A DNA stretch of 64,000 bases from Immundisolibacter sp. (GCF_014359565.1 NZ_JACIZD010000006.1:1-64000); one strand, 5' to 3'. Numbered from the stretch's first letter, positions 32,143-43,543 are shown. Made by a program: numbers and translations. The notes: a model not told the origin generated them from the sequence alone.

Positions 32143-33165
32143 ATGAATACCCCATGCGTTTGGTTCTTAGCGATCCGTGCCGGCAGCGGTGCGGACGTGT
32201 TCACGCAACGTCTGGCCGACGCGCTCAATCAGCACGGAATTCGAACCGAGATCACATGGTTACCGCATCGGGCGGAGTACGCACCGTGGTCGGTTACTGT
32301 TCCCTCGCCGCCGTCCTGGGCGAACATGGTTCATGTCAATACCTGGCTGCACACTCGCTTTATTCCGCCGAATCTTCCGGTGTTGGCCACCGTGCATCAC
32401 ATCGTCCATGATCCGATCCTGCGCCCCTACAAGAGCCCGGCGCAGCGGCTCTATCATGCGGCGTGGATCAAGGGGATCGAAGCGGCTGTATTGGATCGCG
32501 CGCAAGCTGTGACAGCGGTAAGCGCCTTCACCGCGGGTCAAGTACGCCGTGTGTTTGGTCTGCAAGATGTGCAGGTGATTCACAACTGGGTCGATACCGA
32601 TCGCTTCCAGCCCGGCCGCGAGCGGGCGCCGCACCGCCCTTTTCGGCTGCTATTCGTTGGCAACTGGAGCCGGCGCAAAGGTGCCGACCTGCTGCCGGCC
32701 ATCATGGAAAAGCTGGGGCCGGAGTTCGAGCTGTGGAGCACGGCCGGCCTGCGTGGGCGCCGCGCCAGGCGCCGACTGCCGTCGAACATACGCTTTCGGG
32801 GGCGTGTGGACGGTACCGAGGAGTTGGTTCGCCTGTACCAGGATGCGGACGCTTTGCTTCTGCCTTCCCGACTCGAGGGATTCGGGCTGGTGGCGCTGGA
32901 GGCACAAGCGTGCGGGCTTCCGGTGATCGCGACGGACGGTTCGGCGCTGCCCGAAGTGGTCAAGGACGGAAGCACCGGTCTGCTATGTCCACTTGACGAC
33001 GTGAGCCGATTTGTGGCGGCCGCTAATCTGATCGCAACGGATGACGAGCTCAGAAATCGCATGCGGCGGTCCGGGCGGCAGCACGTACTCGCTGAGTTTT
33101 CCAAGGATCAAGCAGTGCTAAGGTATATTGAAATTTATTCGAGCCTTTTAGCGCCAGTCTCGTAA
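32143..33165 (+). CDS. GT4-family glycosyltransferase
   Basis: A 340-residue GT-B glycosyltransferase. The N-terminal half binds the acceptor (VWFLAIRAGSGADVFTQRLADAL). The C-terminal half has FRLLFVGNWSRRKGADLLPAIMEKL and the nucleotide-sugar motif LPSRLEGFGLVALEAQACGLPVIATD with both conserved Glu residues. It probably adds a sugar to a surface polysaccharide precursor on the cytoplasmic face. No clear Shine-Dalgarno sequence precedes ATG 32143, and a REP pair sits just upstream. Convergent with the minus-strand polysaccharide genes. Confidence 0.88.
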   Translation: MNTPCVWFLAIRAGSGADVFTQRLADALNQHGIRTEITWLPHRAEYAPWSVTVPSPPSWANMVHVNTWLHTRFIPPNLPVLATVHHIVHDPILRPYKSPAQRLYHAAWIKGIEAAVLDRAQAVTAVSAFTAGQVRRVFGLQDVQVIHNWVDTDRFQPGRERAPHRPFRLLFVGNWSRRKGADLLPAIMEKLGPEFELWSTAGLRGRRARRRLPSNIRFRGRVDGTEELVRLYQDADALLLPSRLEGFGLVALEAQACGLPVIATDGSALPEVVKDGSTGLLCPLDDVSRFVAAANLIATDDELRNRMRRSGRQHVLAEFSKDQAVLRYIEIYSSLLAPVS

Positions 33166-33177
33166 CACGATGCCTAT

Positions 33178-33209
33178 AAAAAAAGACTAACCCATGGGCT
33201 GGAGTCTTT
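33178..33209 (-). terminator. rho-independent terminator of the minus-strand polysaccharide genes
   Basis: Read on the minus strand, AAAGACT (33209-33203) pairs with AGTCTTT (33188-33182) around a loop containing CCCATGGG, and a run of seven T follows to 33178. It lies 47 bp past the stop of the glycosyltransferase at 33256 and may also act weakly for the convergent plus-strand gene. Confidence 0.72.
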
Positions 33210-33255
33210 ATGTCTGACTCAATTTAATGAACGTCAATCCAGATACCTAGACTAT

Positions 33256-34380
33256 TTAGGGATGATGTCCCACTTTTTTGAGTATCTCCGCCATCACAGC
33301 CCCGGCTTCATCCCAGCCCGCACTGGTAGGCGAGGGGCGCGGGCCATCGTCTTCAAGTATTCTCAGTAGCCCGCGCTTGATCCCCTCCTTGTCAGGCGTG
33401 ACATATACGGCATCGGGGCCGCCAGCCTCGCGCAGTTCCGGAATATCGGAAGCGACAACTCGCGTTCCTGAAGCTCGCGCCTCTAGGACCGGAATTCCGA
33501 AGCCTTCGTACAATGATGGCATGACGAATGCGGCGGCTGCCTGATAAAGAGCGGCCAAGTCATCGTCCGCCACATAACCGAGCCAACGAACACGATCTGC
33601 GTCAGCCGCCGCAAGTTGTCGAGTGACGGGGGCATTCTTCCACCCGGGCTGCCCCACGATCACAAGTCGGTAACCCGCAATTGGATGCGATGTGCATAGC
33701 TCCAAGAAAGCAGCTATCAAGGGGCTAAGATTCTTGCGCGGTTCCAATGTTCCGACCGCCAAGAAGTAAGGCGGATGGACCCCGATGCGTTTGAGTCGAG
33801 CTTCAATATCTGATCTTTCCTGGTTGGCAAAAGCACCAGAAACCCCTGGCCTAGCGATGCCATTGGCGCGTATTCCAAGATGCGCGGTCAGTCGCGTCGC
33901 AGTGCCCCTGGAATTGGTGATCACCGCATCTGCGCGCCGCACGTCGTGATAGAAAAATAAACGATGCGCAAACCGGGTGAACGTCGGCATCGACGCAGGA
34001 ACGAGTAGATGGTTCAGGTCATGTACCGTCGTCACCGTTCTTAATGTAGCTCCCGACCTGGGTAGAATTGTTCGCGTGGCCCAGAATAGCCCTACGCCAT
34101 CCGCTGCACACAAGCGATGAACACGGGCTTTTAGCCACCAGTACGAGGGTACCCGGCAAGCCAAAGGATGGCTGTCGACACGTGCTATCCAACGGAGCGA
34201 CGGCAAGGCGACCGTGATTGGCCTCGGGCTGTAGCAATAGAAGGTCGCGTCTGGCAAACGCGCATCCAACTCACGGCACAGTTCAAGGACATAACGTCCG
34301 ATTCCAGCCCGTGAGGTAGCCAAGGGCTGGGCGTCAAGGCCTATCTTTAGGGGGGTGTCGCCGATTTCGGAACTTGGCAT
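33256..34380 (-). CDS. GT4-family glycosyltransferase
   Basis: A 374-residue GT-B enzyme of the mannosyltransferase-like type. The N-terminus IGLDAQPLATSRAGIGRYVLELCREL carries the glycine-rich acceptor-domain loop. PYFLAVGTLEPRKNLSPLIAAFLEL opens the second domain, and MPSLYEGFGIPVLEARASGTRVVASDIPELREA is the donor site with the E-x7-E pair. It is the last gene of the flippase / methyltransferase / glycosyltransferase run and ends at a good terminator. GC is lower than in neighbouring housekeeping genes, as is common for surface-polysaccharide loci. Confidence 0.9.
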   Translation of the reverse strand: MPSSEIGDTPLKIGLDAQPLATSRAGIGRYVLELCRELDARLPDATFYCYSPRPITVALPSLRWIARVDSHPLACRVPSYWWLKARVHRLCAADGVGLFWATRTILPRSGATLRTVTTVHDLNHLLVPASMPTFTRFAHRLFFYHDVRRADAVITNSRGTATRLTAHLGIRANGIARPGVSGAFANQERSDIEARLKRIGVHPPYFLAVGTLEPRKNLSPLIAAFLELCTSHPIAGYRLVIVGQPGWKNAPVTRQLAAADADRVRWLGYVADDDLAALYQAAAAFVMPSLYEGFGIPVLEARASGTRVVASDIPELREAGGPDAVYVTPDKEGIKRGLLRILEDDGPRPSPTSAGWDEAGAVMAEILKKVGHHP

Positions 34381-34399
34381 TGTTTAGCTCTAATCGTGC

Positions 34400-35449
34400 T
34401 CAGCCTGGCTTGTGGGCGATTGCGATTAGTTCTACTCCACAAGTCGGCTTGACCCAAGCAACTGCTTCGTGCATCGCGCCACGCAGCGCAATACCAGGAT
34501 GTATCGAAGTGACCGATCCGGCGACCGCGCCGTTTTTAATGTTGGTACTGTCTTGCATTACCCCAGCGATACACCAGCCACGAGGTTTGTACTGCGGGGA
34601 TGCTATTCCGGCGTTCCGAAAAGCGAAATCCAGCGAATCGAGGCTGAAGAGCGTGAGGTGACGAGGTATTTCAAGCATTGGCCAAAACGGACCGAACCGT
34701 GCAGCTACGGGTGGAGTCACGTTCGGCGTGCCTATCCAGAGTAGACCACCTGGCCGGACAAGCCGCCAGCACGCACGTAGGAACGCGACCGGGTCATGAA
34801 CGTGCTCCACGACCTGGTTTGCCGTTACGACGTCGAAGCTTTCTTCGAGAAAGGGGCTGTCTTCGAGCGTTCCAACATACACGTCAAGACCCCGCCCCCG
34901 TGCGACACCGGCAGCGGTGGGATCGAAATCCAGTCCATGGACAGTCCATCCGGCGTGCTGCGCGCGCAGAAGAAAATCGCCATTTCCGCATCCCACGTCG
35001 AGTAGCCGATTCCGGCCGGGCACAGGGCGCGGCAGGTGTCGCATGTAATGGTCCCATTCCAAGCGCAACGGCGGGGGTAGTAAATACATCAGCAGCCACG
35101 CCCAATCGCTGGTGGGCTGGCGCCGTCCGCCATATCTCCGGTTGATGTAGCTGTTGCGTACGATGGCCGCGAAGCGGCTGAGACCACTTCGAGCGAGATC
35201 GTTCCTCTCCGACACCCTATGCGTCGGATAACGTGCGTAGGCGCGTACGACACTCTGGAGTGTTGGCCGCGGATCGAGATAGCCGCTGCCGCATCCCTGG
35301 CATTTCCAGAGTGTCCAGTGCCCGGGCGCGCACCGTTGGTTGACGTCCGTTAAATTATCGTAGATCAAAGCTCGTGCAGGATTCTCGCAGACTGGGCAGC
35401 GACCAAGGCGCTCCAGGTCTTCCGTAGGCCATTCACCGGCGGCGGACAA
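34400..35449 (-). CDS. SAM-dependent methyltransferase with N-terminal zinc-ribbon-like segment
   Basis: A 349-residue class I methyltransferase. The N-terminal CPVCENP...KCQGCGSGYLDPRP has four Cys in a zinc-ribbon arrangement, as in sugar or O-antigen methyltransferases of this family. The SAM site is LLDVGCGNGDFLLRAQ, with motif IV near DVVTANQVVEHVHDP. TTG 35449 was chosen because AGGGAGG lies 5 bp upstream; a TTG at 35470 is an alternative. The gene overlaps the flippase stop by 17 bp. It probably methylates a glycan end. Confidence 0.85.
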   Translation of the reverse strand: MSAAGEWPTEDLERLGRCPVCENPARALIYDNLTDVNQRCAPGHWTLWKCQGCGSGYLDPRPTLQSVVRAYARYPTHRVSERNDLARSGLSRFAAIVRNSYINRRYGGRRQPTSDWAWLLMYLLPPPLRLEWDHYMRHLPRPVPGRNRLLDVGCGNGDFLLRAQHAGWTVHGLDFDPTAAGVARGRGLDVYVGTLEDSPFLEESFDVVTANQVVEHVHDPVAFLRACWRLVRPGGLLWIGTPNVTPPVAARFGPFWPMLEIPRHLTLFSLDSLDFAFRNAGIASPQYKPRGWCIAGVMQDSTNIKNGAVAGSVTSIHPGIALRGAMHEAVAWVKPTCGVELIAIAHKPG

Positions 35450-36677
35450 GCAGACCTCCCTGTACTGCAATAAGGCTGAGTTCGGTTGCGTATGCAGCCG
35501 CGATTGCGCCGGTTAGACCCAACGATGGCACCCATGCGGCGGTAGCAACCACGCTGGTGAGGGCGCCCACCGTATACGTCAGTAGGAAGTGCCGTTCGCC
35601 ACCGCGAGCCGCAAGCGCAAAGGTGAGTAGTGATCGGACGACGAACGCAGCAGGCAGCAGGGCGAATGCTCGGACGAGGCTTTCTATTCCGGCAAAGCTA
35701 GGACCGAGAAGGGCCGGTAGCAGCGGTGCGCTTAATGCGAGCAGGCCGCCGCCTGCGATGCTCAATACGAGCGGGCCAGTACCGATGCGAAGCACCGTGT
35801 AGAGCGGCCGTTGCGCCCGGTATGCGCGTGGCAGCAAGGTGTCGAGAGCGGCGGTAACGGGCAGCAGGACCACGTCCATCACTCGTTGCGCCGCACTGAA
35901 CGCACCGACTCCCGCTAGTGTGTCAAGCCGGGCGAGGATGGGTTTATTGGCCTCGGCCTGCACGCGCATGGCCCCCCCGGCAAATGCGAATGGAAAGCCG
36001 GCGCGCACCAGTGCTGAAAGGTTATCGCCAGACCACACGGGGCGGCCAAAGGTCATCGCCGCCGCCCAGGTCGCCAGGGCTGTGTAGCCAAGGCTCACCG
36101 CGCCGTATAGCACCGCCCATTGCGCGGGATTGGGTACAGTGAGGGTGGTCAGCATCAAGAAAGCTGCCAGCCGAGTCAGAATCAGCCCGGACATAACGGC
36201 GCCGAAACCAGCCATCCGCTGATGCGCCTGCCAGGTCCGCGCCATCAGCTCCAGCAGGCTGGCACCGGCGAGGTCCGCCAGAACGATGGCGGCGACTGCG
36301 TAGGCTGGCAGAGCGGGCGGGACCAGGAGGCGGCAGGCGACGAAGGCCGCCACGGACAGCGGCACCACGCTGATGGCCCACAGCCGCAGCGCGTCGCCGA
36401 GATGGGTCGCCAGATGTTCCGGATTACGGGCGCCGTCGCGCACCAGCAGGGCCTGCCCACCGAGGCCCGCGAGCGGGGCGAAAAGGGTGGCAATCGCCAT
36501 CACCGCAATCAGCGATCCGTAGCCCTCCGCCCCCAGCGTGCGCGCCACGAGCACGAACAGCGCCATCTGCGCCACGGTGCGCAGCGCCAGCCAGCCGAAC
36601 AGCACGCCGCTGGCGCGCAGATAGCCACCCGGTCGCCAGGCGCGCAGGCGTGTCAGTGTGGCGGTGGTTGCAGTCAA
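35433..36677 (-). CDS. oligosaccharide flippase (Wzx-like, MOP superfamily)
   Basis: A 414-residue integral membrane protein with about 12 hydrophobic helices, matching polysaccharide-biosynthesis (MATE-like) flippases: LFVLVARTLGAEGYGSLIAVMAIATLFAPLAGLGGQALLVRDGA near the N-terminus is characteristic. It should flip lipid-linked oligosaccharide across the inner membrane. It is the first gene of the minus-strand polysaccharide run, reading out of the 434-bp REP-containing gap. A polymerase (Wzy) was not found in the window. Confidence 0.87.
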   Translation of the reverse strand: MTATTATLTRLRAWRPGGYLRASGVLFGWLALRTVAQMALFVLVARTLGAEGYGSLIAVMAIATLFAPLAGLGGQALLVRDGARNPEHLATHLGDALRLWAISVVPLSVAAFVACRLLVPPALPAYAVAAIVLADLAGASLLELMARTWQAHQRMAGFGAVMSGLILTRLAAFLMLTTLTVPNPAQWAVLYGAVSLGYTALATWAAAMTFGRPVWSGDNLSALVRAGFPFAFAGGAMRVQAEANKPILARLDTLAGVGAFSAAQRVMDVVLLPVTAALDTLLPRAYRAQRPLYTVLRIGTGPLVLSIAGGGLLALSAPLLPALLGPSFAGIESLVRAFALLPAAFVVRSLLTFALAARGGERHFLLTYTVGALTSVVATAAWVPSLGLTGAIAAAYATELSLIAVQGGLLVRRR

Positions 36678-36804
36678 GGGGAGGGTGTTTCAGCAGTTGT
36701 GTTGGATGTCGAGCAGCGACGGCGCGTGATCATGGATAACGTCGCGCGCGGCGCACAGGATAACGACGCGGCCGGGGCGGCGCTTGAGCGTCGGCCGGTG
36801 CGAC

Positions 36805-36991
36805 TGGGAATCCTCTGTCACACGAAGCTTTCGTGGGAGGTTCGCCCTTGGGCTGATTGGCCGGAACATTCGCGGCGGGGGCGCCGCTCCCACAAATTGG
36901 GAATCCTCTGTCACAAACAGCGAGGCTTTCGTGGGAGGCCCGCCCTCGGGCCGAATGATTGGCCGGAAGATTCGCGGCGGGGCACCGCTTG
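36805..36991. repeat. tandem pair of about 93-bp units containing family A REPs
   Basis: Unit 1 (36805-36897) and unit 2 (36898-36991) both begin TGGGAATCCTCTGTCACA, continue with CTTTCGTGGGAGG and CTGATTGGCCGGAA-like sequence, and end in the complement of the GTGGGAGCGGCG REP. They differ by small insertions (AACAG; AATG) and scattered substitutions. They occupy most of the gene-free interval 36678-37111; the rest of that gap shows nothing recognisable. Confidence 0.78.
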
Positions 36992-37111
36992 TATGTTGCG
37001 CGTGCCTTTACGGCAGTTAACGCTTCACGGGGGAGGCTGTTCGCTCCTGGAGGCAAGAGGGTTTCTTGACCTCGTCTGTAGAGCGGCTACAGCCGCCTGG
37101 CGGCGACGGTT

Positions 37112-37780
37112 CTACGGCTGGTTGGCCCAGGTGCTCAGATCGCGCAGGAGGGCGTAGTCGTCCTTCGGATCGGTGAACACGGCGTGCAGGCGCGCCTGCG
37201 GGTCCAGCACGTAAAGGGTCTCGGAGTGCGTCACCGTGTAGGCGGGGGTGCCGTGATCGGCATGGCCGGTGTGCGCGGCATGTTCGCCTGCCGGCTGCGC
37301 GGTGTAGGCATAGCTCACGCCAAGCTCGCGCAGCAGCGGTGCCAGCTCGCCCAGCGGCGCCGTGGCGCCGACGAAGCCCTGCCCGAACTGACCGACGTAC
37401 TGGGCCAGCCGCTGCGGCGTGTCGCGCATTGGGTCCACCGACACCAGCATGAAGCGCACCTTCGGGCGCAGCGCTTCCGGCAGCCGCCGCTGCACGCCGG
37501 CCAGGCGCGCCAGGGTGGTCGGGCACACGTCCGGGCAGTGCGTGAAGCCGAAAAACAGCACCGTCCACCGGCCAGCCAGCGTGGAGGGGGTGATCGGTGC
37601 ACCCTGGTGGTCGACGAGCGACAGGTTGGCGATTGGCCTTGGCGGGGTAATGACGGTGCCGCCTCCCGGCGCGGCCAGGCCAGGCAATGGCAGCAGCACG
37701 AGCGCCGCCAGCAAGGCTCCGAAAGGTGCCGCCAGCGGCCGGCGATATACTCCACATGCCCAGTGCCTGGGCTGGCGCAT
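37112..37780 (-). CDS. SCO1/SenC-type copper chaperone
   Basis: A 222-residue thioredoxin-fold protein for assembly of the CuA centre of cytochrome oxidase or for periplasmic redox. The N-terminal hydrophobic segment (17-37) anchors or exports it. Copper ligands are Cys82 and Cys86 (FFGFTHCPDVCPTT) and His185 (YTVTHSETLYV). An unusual insert at about 166-176 has four further His residues (EHAAHTGHADH). ATG 37780 was chosen; ATG 37786 would overlap the divergent hemW start codon. No cytochrome oxidase gene is in the window. Confidence 0.88.
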   Translation of the reverse strand: MRQPRHWACGVYRRPLAAPFGALLAALVLLPLPGLAAPGGGTVITPPRPIANLSLVDHQGAPITPSTLAGRWTVLFFGFTHCPDVCPTTLARLAGVQRRLPEALRPKVRFMLVSVDPMRDTPQRLAQYVGQFGQGFVGATAPLGELAPLLRELGVSYAYTAQPAGEHAAHTGHADHGTPAYTVTHSETLYVLDPQARLHAVFTDPKDDYALLRDLSTWANQP

Positions 37781-37784
37781 CCCC

Positions 37785-39019
37785 ATGACCTTCAAATCCC
37801 TCACGTTCCACCGCCCGGCGGATGGCGCGGCGGCGCAGTTTAGCAGCGCCCCGCCGCTGTCCCTGTACGTGCATCTGCCCTGGTGCGTGCGCAAGTGCCC
37901 GTACTGCGACTTCAATTCCCACGCCGCCGGCGGCGAGTTGCCGCAGGGCGACTACATCGATGCCCTGCTGCGGGATCTGGAAGCCGACCTGCCGCGCGTG
38001 TGGGGCCGGCCGGTGATGAGTGTGTTCATCGGCGGCGGCACGCCCAGCCTGTTCGAGCCGCATGTCATTGCCCGGTTGTTGTCGGACCTGCGTGCCCGGC
38101 TGCCGCTGCTGCCCGCCGCGGAGATCACGCTGGAGGCCAATCCCGGCACGCTGGACACGGCGCGCCTGGAAGGTTTCAGGCGGGCCGGCGTGAACCGCCT
38201 GTCGCTGGGCGTGCAGAGCTTCCACGACCGACAGCTCAAGGCGCTGGGCCGCATTCACGACGGCGCCGCCGCCAGGCGGGCGATCGAGGTGGCGCTGTCG
38301 GTCGGTTTCGAGCGGGTGAACATCGATCTCATGTTCGGCTTGCCGGGACAGGACGTGAAGCGGGCGCTGGCCGATCTGGACGCTGCGCTGGCCTACGACA
38401 CCGGTCACGTGTCCTGGTATCAGCTCACGCTGGAGCCGAACACCGTTTTCCACAGTCACCCGCCGGTGCTGCCGGAGCCGGACCTGATGGAGGCGATCTA
38501 CGAGGCCGGCCTGGCGCGTCTGGCGGCGGCCGGTTGCCGGCGCTACGAGGTGTCCGCCTACGCCCGGCCGGGACAGGAGTGCCGGCACAACCTCAACTAC
38601 TGGCAGTTCGGCGATTACCTTGGCATCGGCGCCGGGGCGCACGGCAAGCTGACCCTGCCGGACGGCATCCTGCGCCTGGCCAAGTACCGCCAGCCGCAGA
38701 CCTATATGACCCGCGCCAGCGCCGGCGATGCGGTGGCTGACCAACGCTTTTTGAGCGCCGACGAGCGGGCCTTCGAGTTTCTGCTGAACGCGCTGCGCCT
38801 GTGCGCCGGCTTCAGCTGGACGCAGTTTCGCGAGCGCACCGGCCTGCCGCTGACCACCATCCGCCCGCGTCTCGAGCAGGCCGCGCAGCGCGGTTTGGTG
38901 ACGCTGGACGGGGCGGGCGCCCGCGCCACCGAGCGCGGCTTCGATCTGCTCGACAGCGTGCTGGAGGAGTTCTTGCCCGCGGCGACGGCCGGCAGCGGCC
39001 GCGAATCGTCGGCAAGCGC

Positions 39020-39023
<4 letters not shown>
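37785..39023 (+). CDS. hemW: radical SAM heme chaperone HemW
   Basis: A 412-residue radical SAM protein of the HemW family, formerly annotated as oxygen-independent coproporphyrinogen oxidase. The cluster motif WCVRKCPYCDFNSH has Cys34, Cys38 and Cys41. GGGTPSLFEP, EANPGTLD and NRLSLGVQSFHDRQLKALGR are HemW signatures, and a C-terminal HemW domain (ERAFEFLLNALRL) completes it. A leader of about 25 residues precedes the usual N-terminus, but no other start codon is available. The stop overlaps yoaA as ATGA. Confidence 0.93.
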
Positions 39024-40944
<1,921 letters not shown>

Positions 40945-40948
<4 letters not shown>

Positions 40949-41616
40949 ACCTGCTGGCGCTGGAAACCGCCACCGACTGCTGCTCGGTGGCGCTGCTCAC
41001 CCACGCCGGCGTGCTGGAGGACCACCGCCTGGCGCCGCGCCAGCACGCGGCGCTGATCCTGCCGATGATCGAGGATTTGCTGGCGCAGGCCGGCCTGACG
41101 CGTCAGGCGCTGGACGTGATCGCGTTTGGCCGCGGGCCGGGCGCCTTCACGGGACTGCGTATCGCCGCCGGCGTGGCGCAGGGCCTGGCGCTGGGCCTCG
41201 ACCGGCCGGTGGTGCCCGTGTCCACGCTGGCGGCCCTGGCGCAGGCGAGCGGGGCGGACCGGACATTCGCCGCGCTCGATGCGCGTCTGGGCGAGGTCTA
41301 TTTCGGTTACTACACGCGCGGCGCGGACGGTCTGGTGGTGGCGGATGCTGCCGATGGCCTGGCACCGCCGGAGGCGATTGCGCTGCCGGCCGATCCGGCA
41401 TGGCGCGGCGCGGGCGTCGGGCCGGGCTGGGGTGCGTACGGCGAGGTACTCGGCGCCCGGCTGGGCCACTGCATCGACGCGGTGGATGCCGATGTGCAGC
41501 CGCGCGCCGGTGGTCTGGCCCGGTTGGCAGCGGCCGCGTACGCGCGTGGCGAGGCGGTATCCGCCGAGCGGGCGCTGCCGGTGTATCTGCGCGACCGGGT
41601 GACGCACGGCAGCTGA
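40945..41616 (+). CDS. tsaB: tRNA threonylcarbamoyladenosine biosynthesis protein TsaB
   Basis: A 223-residue ASKHA-fold protein that scaffolds the TsaD/TsaE complex making t6A37 on ANN-decoding tRNAs. The N-terminal LLALETATDCCSVALL and the diagnostic FGRGPGAFTGLRIAAGVAQGLALG are present. It lacks the metal-binding His pair of TsaD, as expected. It overlaps yoaA by ATGA; yoaA-tsaB adjacency is common in gammaproteobacteria. Confidence 0.94.
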
Positions 41617-41682
41617 CCGGCGGGCGATCCGGACGGCTTTGCTCTATCCTTGCCGGCCTTTTTCTGCACCTGTTTCTGGCAA

Positions 41683-43347
41683 ATGGCTCAATACGTTTTC
41701 ACCATGAACCGCGTCGGCAAGGTCGTGCCGCCGAAGCGGGAGATTCTCAAGGACATCTCACTGTCGTTCTTCCCGGGCGCCAAGATCGGCGTGCTGGGCC
41801 TGAACGGCTCCGGCAAGTCGACGCTGCTGCGCATCATGGCCGGCGTGGATACCGAGATCGAGGGCGAGGCGGTGCCGATGCCCGGCATCCGCATCGGCTA
41901 TCTGCCGCAGGAGCCGCAGCTGGACGCCACGCAGACCGTGCGCCAGGCGGTGGAGGAGGGCATCGGCGGCGTGCTGGCGGCGCAAAAGCGTCTGGAGGAG
42001 GTCTACGCCGCCTACGGCGACCCGGATGCCGACTTCGACAAGCTGGCCGAGGAACAGGCGCGCCTGGAAGCCGAGATCGCCGCCGCCGATGGCGACAGTG
42101 CCGGTGTGCAGCTGGAAGTGGCCGCCGATGCGCTGCGTCTGCCGCCATGGGAGGCGCAGATCGGCAAGCTGTCCGGTGGCGAGAAGCGGCGCGTGGCGCT
42201 GTGCCGGCTGCTGCTGTCCAAGCCCGACATGCTGCTGCTGGACGAGCCGACCAATCACCTGGATGCGGAGTCCGTGGACTGGCTGGAGCAGTTCCTGCAC
42301 CGCTTCCCGGGCACCGTGGTGGCGGTGACGCATGATCGGTATTTCCTGGACAACGTGGCCGAGTGGATCCTGGAACTGGATCGCGGGCGCGGCATTCCCT
42401 TCAAGGGCAACTACAGCGACTGGCTGGAGCAGAAAAGCCAGCGCCTGAAGCAGGAAGAATCCAGCGAATCGGCCCGCCAGAAGGCGATGGCGCAGGAACT
42501 CGAATGGGTGCGCCAGAACCCCAAGGGCCGCCAGGCCAAGAGCAAGGCGCGCCTGAACCGCTTCGAGGAGCTGTCCAGCCACGACTACCAGAAGCGCAAC
42601 GAAACCAAGGAAATCTTCATCCCGGTCGCCGAGCGCCTGGGCAACGAGGTGATCGAGTTCGAGCACGTCAGGAAGGGCTACGGCGACCGCCTGCTGATCG
42701 ACGACCTGAGCTTCAAGATTCCGCCGGGCGCGATCGTGGGCATCATCGGTCCCAACGGCGCCGGCAAGTCGACGCTGTTCCGGATGCTGACCGGCAAAGA
42801 GCAGCCGGACGGCGGCAGCATCAAGATCGGCCAGTCGGTGCAGATCGCCCTGGTCGACCAGAGCCGCGACGAACTGGCCAACGACAAGACGGCCTGGGAA
42901 GACATCTCCGGCGGCGCCGACATCATCACCGTCGGCAAGTTCGAGATGCCGTCGCGGGCGTATCTGGGCCGCTTCAACTTCAAGGGCGCGGATCAGCAAA
43001 AGCGGGTCGGCAGCCTGTCCGGCGGCGAGCGCGGGCGCCTGCACCTGGCCAAGACGTTGCTCAAGGGCGGCAACGTGCTGCTGTTGGACGAGCCGTCGAA
43101 TGACCTCGACGTCGAGACCCTGCGCGCGCTGGAAGAGGCGCTGCTGGAGTTCGCCGGCTCCGCGCTGGTGATCAGCCACGACCGCTGGTTCCTGGACCGC
43201 ATCGCCACCCACATCCTGGCCGCCGAGGGCGACTCGCAGTGGACCTTCTTCGCCGGCAACTACCAGGAATACGAGGCCGACAAGCGGCGTCGCCTGGGCG
43301 ACGAAGCCGCCCGGCCGCATCGCATCCGCTTCAAGGCGCTGCGCTGA
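41683..43347 (+). CDS. ettA: energy-dependent translational throttle protein EttA (ABC-F)
   Basis: A 554-residue ABC-F ATPase (E. coli 555) with two complete nucleotide-binding domains: Walker A GLNGSGKST and GPNGAGKST, signatures LSGGEKRRVALCR and LSGGERGRLHLAK, Walker B LLLDEPTNHLD and LLLDEPSNDLD. The arm and linker region (about 240-300) contains KSKARLNRFEEL. It binds the ribosomal E site and gates the first peptide bond according to ATP/ADP ratio. Probably monocistronic: 66 bp separates it from tsaB. Confidence 0.95.
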   Translation: MAQYVFTMNRVGKVVPPKREILKDISLSFFPGAKIGVLGLNGSGKSTLLRIMAGVDTEIEGEAVPMPGIRIGYLPQEPQLDATQTVRQAVEEGIGGVLAAQKRLEEVYAAYGDPDADFDKLAEEQARLEAEIAAADGDSAGVQLEVAADALRLPPWEAQIGKLSGGEKRRVALCRLLLSKPDMLLLDEPTNHLDAESVDWLEQFLHRFPGTVVAVTHDRYFLDNVAEWILELDRGRGIPFKGNYSDWLEQKSQRLKQEESSESARQKAMAQELEWVRQNPKGRQAKSKARLNRFEELSSHDYQKRNETKEIFIPVAERLGNEVIEFEHVRKGYGDRLLIDDLSFKIPPGAIVGIIGPNGAGKSTLFRMLTGKEQPDGGSIKIGQSVQIALVDQSRDELANDKTAWEDISGGADIITVGKFEMPSRAYLGRFNFKGADQQKRVGSLSGGERGRLHLAKTLLKGGNVLLLDEPSNDLDVETLRALEEALLEFAGSALVISHDRWFLDRIATHILAAEGDSQWTFFAGNYQEYEADKRRRLGDEAARPHRIRFKALR

Positions 43348-43433
43348 CGCCGCATGGTTTCCGCAGCTAAGTTCTTGTCCGTCGACCCCTGTCGCTTGCG
43401 CTGCGGGAACCTGGCCTTCGCGGTTAGCGGGCT

Positions 43434-43490
43434 CATTCGGCCCGGGGCGGGCCTCCCACGAGTAGTGGGAGCGGCGCCCCCGCCGCGAAC
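43434..43490. repeat. REP pair, family A (copy 5)
   Basis: The complement of the GTGGGAGGCCCG...CCGAATG unit, a 5-bp gap, then GTGGGAGCGGCG...CGCGAA. It is the reverse complement of the layout of copy 2 and lies between ettA and ppnP. Confidence 0.8.
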
Positions 43491-43543
43491 GGTGCCGGAT
43501 GAGTCCAGCCGACGTCCTTAGATCTTCCGACACGAGCAATCCA

